Source of the DNA: Pelagicoccus mobilis
Lineage (GTDB): Bacteria; Verrucomicrobiota; Verrucomicrobiia; Opitutales; Opitutaceae
Reading direction: 5' to 3'
DNA: 64,000 bases
Assembly: GCF_016595505.1 (NCBI RefSeq)
Contig: NZ_JAENIL010000003.1
Span: forward strand, 124,001-188,000
The notes beneath the pieces were generated by a model that was not told the origin of the DNA, ran no database searches, and saw nothing but the letters and a program-made list of their open reading frames with translations. The position numbers and the translations under genes were made by a program. Shown here piece by piece: positions 60,401 through 64,000 of the stretch. Positions within the stretch are counted from its first letter, which is position 1, and each line of letters begins with the position of its first letter.

Positions 60401-62570
60401 AAGTGGCGACTTCGAGGGTGAAGGCTTCGGAGGAGTAGGAGACTTTTTCTAGGAAGGGAGTGGAGAAGCTAACGGGCGTGCTGGTGTAGAGCCCGGCTGT
60501 TTCTACTTCGCCGATCGGGGTTTTGGCGGTTCCTGATACGAGGACGTCGCCCTCGGCTGAAACGGATACGGTTGCGTTTTTCCAGCGGAGGGATCCGTCG
60601 ATGACAGTGACCTCACCTAGGGGAGAGATGCGGTAGAGGTTGGCGAAGCCACCTTGTTCTTCTTGCTGGTCCGCGAGAGCGAGGTGGAAGCTGGAGCCGT
60701 CGGGAGCGAAGTTGAGTTTTGTGGGAAGTTCGGAGGGGGAGGTTCTGCGGATAAGGTTGTGAGGGGTGTAGCTGGTGTCTTCGCTTCCGTCCAAAAGGTA
60801 GCGGGCGCCGAAGATTTGCTGAGGCGCTTGGCCGAGAGGGCGAACGTAGGGAAGGTATATTGCTTCGTCGGTAATTGTGATTTGGGAGGAACGGAGGTGA
60901 TCGTTTTGAATCGAGAAGGAGGTGTCACGGGTGCCGTCGATCGAGTATCTTTGTAGTGTTTGGTCACCTACGGCGTCATCGTACGCCGCGAAGTAGAAGT
61001 GGGTGTCCGTCACTGCGAGGATTTCGTAGGGAGCTGGTATTTGTGGGAAGTCGGGATCGAAGGTGCCGTCGAGTCGGAGCTTGCGGAGCACTTGGTCGCC
61101 GAAGTCTTCTACCCGCCCGTACACGAGGAGGGTATCGTCTGGGAGGACGGCGAGGAAATTGGTGTATTGGGGAGGCTCGAGAGTGTTTACGAGGGTTACG
61201 TTTTCGTCGTAGATTTCGTAGTTTGGTCCGACGAAGCCTCCTGTGGGGCGAGCGCGGAGGTAGTGGTAGATGATGTCGGAGGAGAACGATACGCGGCGTG
61301 ATCCGTCTACATGGGCGATCCCGTCTTCGAGCAGGAGTTCTCCGCTGGGCAGCCAGCTTGCGGTGGCTTTGGTGAGTTGTTCGATGAGTCCCGGGGCGAT
61401 GGCGGTCGCGGTTCCATCGGCGGATAGCTGGGCAAAGTGGATATTCTGGTAGTCGTCTTCGGAGGTCCGTCCTGAGGTGAGGACGGTGCCGTCGGTAAAA
61501 ACGAAGGCGGAGTGTCCCCAGCCGCTCTCGACGAAGTGCTTGGTCCGGTCGAATTGGAAGGTCTCGTCTAGCGATCCGTCCGCGTTGAGCCGGAGGGCGT
61601 TTACATGGTCTTGATCGATTTGGAGGGAGTTGCCGGAGAGGTAGTACTGCCCGCTTTCTGTGGGGGTGAGGGTTGTTGTTGGCGGGTAGAATCCAATGTC
61701 AGGAGCGAGGGTGAATGCTGAATCGATGGTGCCATCTGAAGCGAGTCTGATGAGGGTGGGCGAGTAGCCGTGGGATGAGACAAGGAATATATCTCCGTTG
61801 GGGAGGGCGATCGGCTGAGGGAGTTCGAGGTTCGGGGTGGATTTTGTGATGCCGGTTCGGCTGAAGGATGTATCGATCGCTCCACTACTGGTAAGTTTGA
61901 TGAACAGGCTGGTGGCGAGTGTGCTGGCGTGGGGGAATTCGCCTTGTAGCAAGAAGCCGCCGCCGGGCAGCGTGTGGATGCTTTCGGTTGTCCCGGGGAT
62001 GCTAGGCGAGGTGAAGGTGGTATCTGGCGTCAGGACGTTCGAGCTTTCGAGTGTATAGCGAATGGCTTTTGTGGTCCAGGTTGGCGGAGTTGTGATGTCG
62101 TTGCGTTGGTTTTCGAATACGGCAAATTGGTCGTCGGGAAGGAGCAGTAGGCCGTAGGGGATGCCGATTGCTCGATCGAGTTCGCCGTTGGCGTTGTAGG
62201 TCAATAGGGCGGCGGAAGCGCTGTCGATCGCGCTGATGCTGTGTTGCTCGAAGAGTACGGAGATTGTGCCGTTTGAGTTGAGGACGGCTTGGCTAGGGGT
62301 TGATCCGAGGATCGGCGCTTCTGAGGTGAGCGGCTTGAAGCTTTTGTCTGTATCCAGAATCAGGAAGGAACCGGTTAGCTCGCCATTGAGCTGGTCGAAG
62401 TTTCCGAACGCGATGGCTCGCCCGTCTCCGAGCGGCAAGTAGGCTTCCGGTGCCGCTGTAATGGATGTCTCAAGATCGAACTCTTCGCTCAGTTGGTAGT
62501 CTGCAGAGTGGACTGCTTGAAACGCGTTTATTGAGAGGGCTACGCAAATGGCGGCGATTGCGGCTTTCAT
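57444..62570 (-). CDS. Large secreted protein with delta-60 repeats and Ig-like domains
   Basis: A 1,708-residue protein. A signal peptide (MKAAIAAICVALSINAFQAVHS) is followed by many beta-propeller-like delta-60 repeats (TIGR02608-type), with L-x-x-DGS-x-D-x-x-F signatures (LRLNADGSLDETFQF, IRLASDGTIDSAF, LRLDGTFDPDFP). Two or three Ig-like domains interrupt and end the array, each with a Y-x-W-x-K/RNGK core (SYSWLKNGAPLSG, DYQWFRDGKPLAG, RYQWFRNGKLIEG) and D-x-x-x-Y closing strands. The last about 60 residues (LHWEDTPETPFTLMQSDDHRLW) form a choice-of-anchor-like end. A surface or extracellular recognition role is likely. The downstream 3' boundary is near the tex start. Confidence 0.78.
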   Translation of the reverse strand: MKAAIAAICVALSINAFQAVHSADYQLSEEFDLETSITAAPEAYLPLGDGRAIAFGNFDQLNGELTGSFLILDTDKSFKPLTSEAPILGSTPSQAVLNSNGTISVLFEQHSISAIDSASAALLTYNANGELDRAIGIPYGLLLLPDDQFAVFENQRNDITTPPTWTTKAIRYTLESSNVLTPDTTFTSPSIPGTTESIHTLPGGGFLLQGEFPHASTLATSLFIKLTSSGAIDTSFSRTGITKSTPNLELPQPIALPNGDIFLVSSHGYSPTLIRLASDGTIDSAFTLAPDIGFYPPTTTLTPTESGQYYLSGNSLQIDQDHVNALRLNADGSLDETFQFDRTKHFVESGWGHSAFVFTDGTVLTSGRTSEDDYQNIHFAQLSADGTATAIAPGLIEQLTKATASWLPSGELLLEDGIAHVDGSRRVSFSSDIIYHYLRARPTGGFVGPNYEIYDENVTLVNTLEPPQYTNFLAVLPDDTLLVYGRVEDFGDQVLRKLRLDGTFDPDFPQIPAPYEILAVTDTHFYFAAYDDAVGDQTLQRYSIDGTRDTSFSIQNDHLRSSQITITDEAIYLPYVRPLGQAPQQIFGARYLLDGSEDTSYTPHNLIRRTSPSELPTKLNFAPDGSSFHLALADQQEEQGGFANLYRISPLGEVTVIDGSLRWKNATVSVSAEGDVLVSGTAKTPIGEVETAGLYTSTPVSFSTPFLEKVSYSSEAFTLEVATLEEADASYSWLKNGAPLSGETSTTLSFPSLGPDDAGDYTLTATSNGETHKFGPIKLLPPSHPVISQNPQDLFAYLNSNQVLQGHATALPNADYQWFRDGKPLAGANSPSLEIESLSLGDIGTYQLRARNPFGTNWSKPAIVSLKGVAKVGETRVKVRHEVSSPAALNGNIIPRKGGGYFDRRTDPNDPFAIKQLYTEHKPDGTVVEDYASTLNLGDYDDIRICPFSGQIFPYWSEYIDNGTSLRTTFTRLRPNGSIDSDFGEHSIEGDYFRGAAFRQWPDGTVWVESYHHALSITSEGVATEIKRNRGNSTLYNTNFIDKFSLALDDGTVTLVEQHGAPVYRISAEGDLVEEHHTLQIGWREDGLELMGIWPNGTMLFYDDANAMLRSLDWAEAEQWTIPLGDRRILTIHNWEQLAASTVGQDSTQIHLIVHQDDTYASAQIVTVSQDGTHNLDTSKTFDVEFKAKSFTALENDEFLITGRGANRNKFSEHISGTQTVNPTTGEIKVSTLSIQTNRQVTYLSDTTPDGSFFAILDGSIIDDIETGFVAKFGPDRKPDPNFVPDIDWSVVGWPEKLLPLPDGGVAVITHTHGRHFCLVLRANGEARSSFEIIPTTLTDIHTSPPAIHLQNNSHLITLSSNLYETELQRHTLDGVKDTQFSPDTSFNQISYLDSDVDSQGRIYFAFDPVLPGPNLLVRYHADGSIDNSFSRPSEIEDIKAIAIDSQNRLYVGGSSVHRLTNSGMIDPNFEPRPLNLSFHSFFTVLPNDSLVAGYSIYDKNGLLQERLGSFGSTYRHHVVGGALAIIPHDYQPDSVNLEFYSLTGFPAIYRQPRSQSASLGSSHTLQIHSEPVPGIRYQWFRNGKLIEGENSASLAFPSLQPSDFANYSVTMKWPNGELAFPQFSLSQGTGNAPAASLPELVFTNDGTTLNLHWEDTPETPFTLMQSDDHRLWLPAAYPLARDGNSTQTSISLESAELPIFLKLEHTE

Positions 62571-62573
62571 TAG

Positions 62574-64000
62574 CTAGGGGGCGATGAGTTGGAAAAACTG
62601 GTTCGGGGAATCGAGGGAAAAGATGAGCGGTTCTCCGAGACTGAGTTGTAGGTCCGCAGTGTCGTGTGCTGGGTTCCAGGTCTTTAGGTCTGTCGATCGA
62701 AGAATGCGGTAGTGTCTCCCGCTCGGGATTTGGTATTCGATGGATTGATACGCCGATTCGGGGGTGGCGATTATTCCAAACTGCGGGATGAACTTGGGAC
62801 CGTTTACGTTTTGTAGAACGATGGAGCAGGAAGGGCCGGGGAAGATGTCGGATATGTCTTCGAGTTTTTCGATTTCGGTGCCGCCGTTATAAAGTGAGGC
62901 TTTGAGCGTTTTGACGGAGCCGTCGGCGTAGAATGCGAATGCCTCGCGGTCAGCCGCTTTGATTGCGACAACGTTCTTCTCTCTGTGTACGTTGCTCAGG
63001 GCCTCGCTTCCCCAGGATACGAGTCTGCCTGAGTGGGTTAGGCCGAGGCTGTAGTTGTATCCGGAGGCGATACTACGGAGCGGGGGCAGGTCGGTGGGAG
63101 TGTCGGTGAGGCCGTCTTTGTTCCATGCGAGTATGCTGCCGTCTTCGAGGAGGGCGAGGCTGTCGTCGGCGTCGCACGAGATCGCGATGACTCGTTTTTC
63201 GGAGGTGGGCACGAATTCGATGTCGGGCAGCCAGCCGCGCCATTGGAGCAGGGTGCCGTCTTCTTGTAGGGCGAGGATGTGCGAGTCGCCGCTCGCGATG
63301 GCGATGACCTTTTTTAGGCCTTCCGGGTTTGGGTATTCGCGGTTGAGATCGGGGTCCCAGGTGAGAATGGCTCCGTCCGCTTTCAGTACGGTGTGGTGTT
63401 CTCGGCCGGCCGAGACGGCGACTACATTTGAGATGGCGTCTACGAACTCGGATCTTTGTTTGTCTTGCCAGGTGTTCCAGCTGGCTACGGTTCCATCGCT
63501 TCGGAGGGCGAGTATGCTGCTGCGGCCGCAGGCTACTGAGACGACGTTTGTAGCGTCGGCTGGGAAATCGAGCAGGCTTGAGGTACCGAACCCAAGCATG
63601 TTGGCGACATCGACCGGAATGATGAGCTCCATGCTGGGAGCGTAGCCTTGGGCAAAGGCTCGGGCGCGGAGGAGAAGCGATTGGGTTGACTCGATGGGAG
63701 ATGTGTAGATGGGGGATTGGGATGTGGGTTCGGTGCCGTCGAGGGTGTAGTGGATTTGCGCATGCGCGTCTTCGGTCTCGAGGGAGATGGTGGCTGACTT
63801 GTACGAAGATGCGTCCGTGTCGAAGTCGGTGGTAGGGGTGGCGAGGGAGGGGAGGAAGACGGCTTGGACTTGTGTGGCGGCTGATACTCTCAGGTTTAGG
63901 GGATTGCTGGTGGAGTCGACTGCTCCGCTCCAATGGGAGAAGCCGTAGCCGGGGCGTGGCACTGCGAGGAGTTGTACGGGTTCGTTTGATTTGAAACGGT
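62574..64000 (-). CDS. RCC1-repeat surface protein with chitobiase-like and InlB-like domains (5' end outside window)
   Basis: Open to the window edge, so the start is missing; an in-frame GTG at 63,962 is internal. Visible from the N-terminal side: EPVQLLAVPRPGYGFSHWSG, the end of a divergent InlB-like repeat, then IHYTLDGTEPTSQSPIYTSPI, a chitobiase/beta-hexosaminidase C-terminal-type domain. Next come six or seven RCC1 blades (SVACGRSSILALRSDGTVASW, AVSAGREHHTVLKADGAILTW, AIASGDSHILALQEDGTLLQW). The end is a choice-of-anchor-like C terminus (HYRILRSTDLKTW). It lies 3 nt upstream of the delta-60 gene, so the two are co-transcribed and probably function together outside the cell. Confidence 0.75.
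   Translation of the reverse strand, partial: RFKSNEPVQLLAVPRPGYGFSHWSGAVDSTSNPLNLRVSAATQVQAVFLPSLATPTTDFDTDASSYKSATISLETEDAHAQIHYTLDGTEPTSQSPIYTSPIESTQSLLLRARAFAQGYAPSMELIIPVDVANMLGFGTSSLLDFPADATNVVSVACGRSSILALRSDGTVASWNTWQDKQRSEFVDAISNVVAVSAGREHHTVLKADGAILTWDPDLNREYPNPEGLKKVIAIASGDSHILALQEDGTLLQWRGWLPDIEFVPTSEKRVIAISCDADDSLALLEDGSILAWNKDGLTDTPTDLPPLRSIASGYNYSLGLTHSGRLVSWGSEALSNVHREKNVVAIKAADREAFAFYADGSVKTLKASLYNGGTEIEKLEDISDIFPGPSCSIVLQNVNGPKFIPQFGIIATPESAYQSIEYQIPSGRHYRILRSTDLKTWNPAHDTADLQLSLGEPLIFSLDSPNQFFQLIAP

Overview
The window looks like chromosomal DNA of a member of the Verrucomicrobiota, most likely class Opitutae (Puniceicoccus/Pelagicoccus-like). This is inferred from the mix of gene families: SLBB exporters, Wzi, S9 and S41 peptidases, TSP3- and dockerin-containing secreted proteins, delta-60 and RCC1 surface proteins, and many toxin-antitoxin pairs. 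It also rests on intergenic DNA crowded with short degenerate repeats of the AACCGCGAAG...CGCGGAG type, and on mostly weak Shine-Dalgarno sequences. No rRNA, tRNA, CRISPR array, transposase or prophage was seen.

Region 1 (1-24.7 kb) is a surface-polysaccharide locus, mostly on the minus strand. Read from right to left it holds gmd and fcl (GDP-L-fucose synthesis), a sugar-nucleotide epimerase on the plus strand, a GbsR/MarR-type regulator, a compact AT-rich block, a sugar epimerase, a Wzi-like capsule assembly protein, a multi-SLBB export protein and the first codons of a Wzz-like chain-length protein. The AT-rich block contains an EpsG/Wzy-like polymerase, four glycosyltransferases (one sialyltransferase-like), a Wzx-like flippase and a ParB/sulfiredoxin-fold protein. 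Together these would make sugar nucleotides, assemble a repeat unit, flip it, polymerise it and export it to the surface. Between the blocks sit five small toxin-antitoxin-like modules, two of them damaged (a nonsense codon in a VapC, a frameshift in a nucleotidyltransferase), a fragment of a second wzi gene, and several families of composite repeats.

Region 2 (24.8-37.4 kb) is ordinary housekeeping and envelope material: a GNAT acetyltransferase between two strong terminators, an S41 peptidase with a LolA-like protein and a DUF4399 protein, a Sel1-repeat lipoprotein with a TonB-like C terminus coupled to an S9 prolyl oligopeptidase, a small lipoprotein, a TIGR03546/TIGR03545-like fusion, a flavin reductase and a small unknown gene.

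Region 3 (37.9-55 kb) is a tight seven-gene plus-strand operon in which every product is predicted to be exported or membrane-anchored. It includes a 2,989-residue protein of unknown function, two proteins sharing an N-terminal TYQG-type domain followed by repetitive stalk-like repeats (one ending in a Kelch propeller), a 591-residue unknown, a TSP3/EF-hand protein, a MORN_2 protein and a dockerin-like protein. This is the best candidate for an undescribed extracellular apparatus.

Region 4 (55-64 kb) has the transcription accessory protein Tex and two large minus-strand surface proteins: one with delta-60 repeats and Ig domains, and one RCC1 protein running off the window end.
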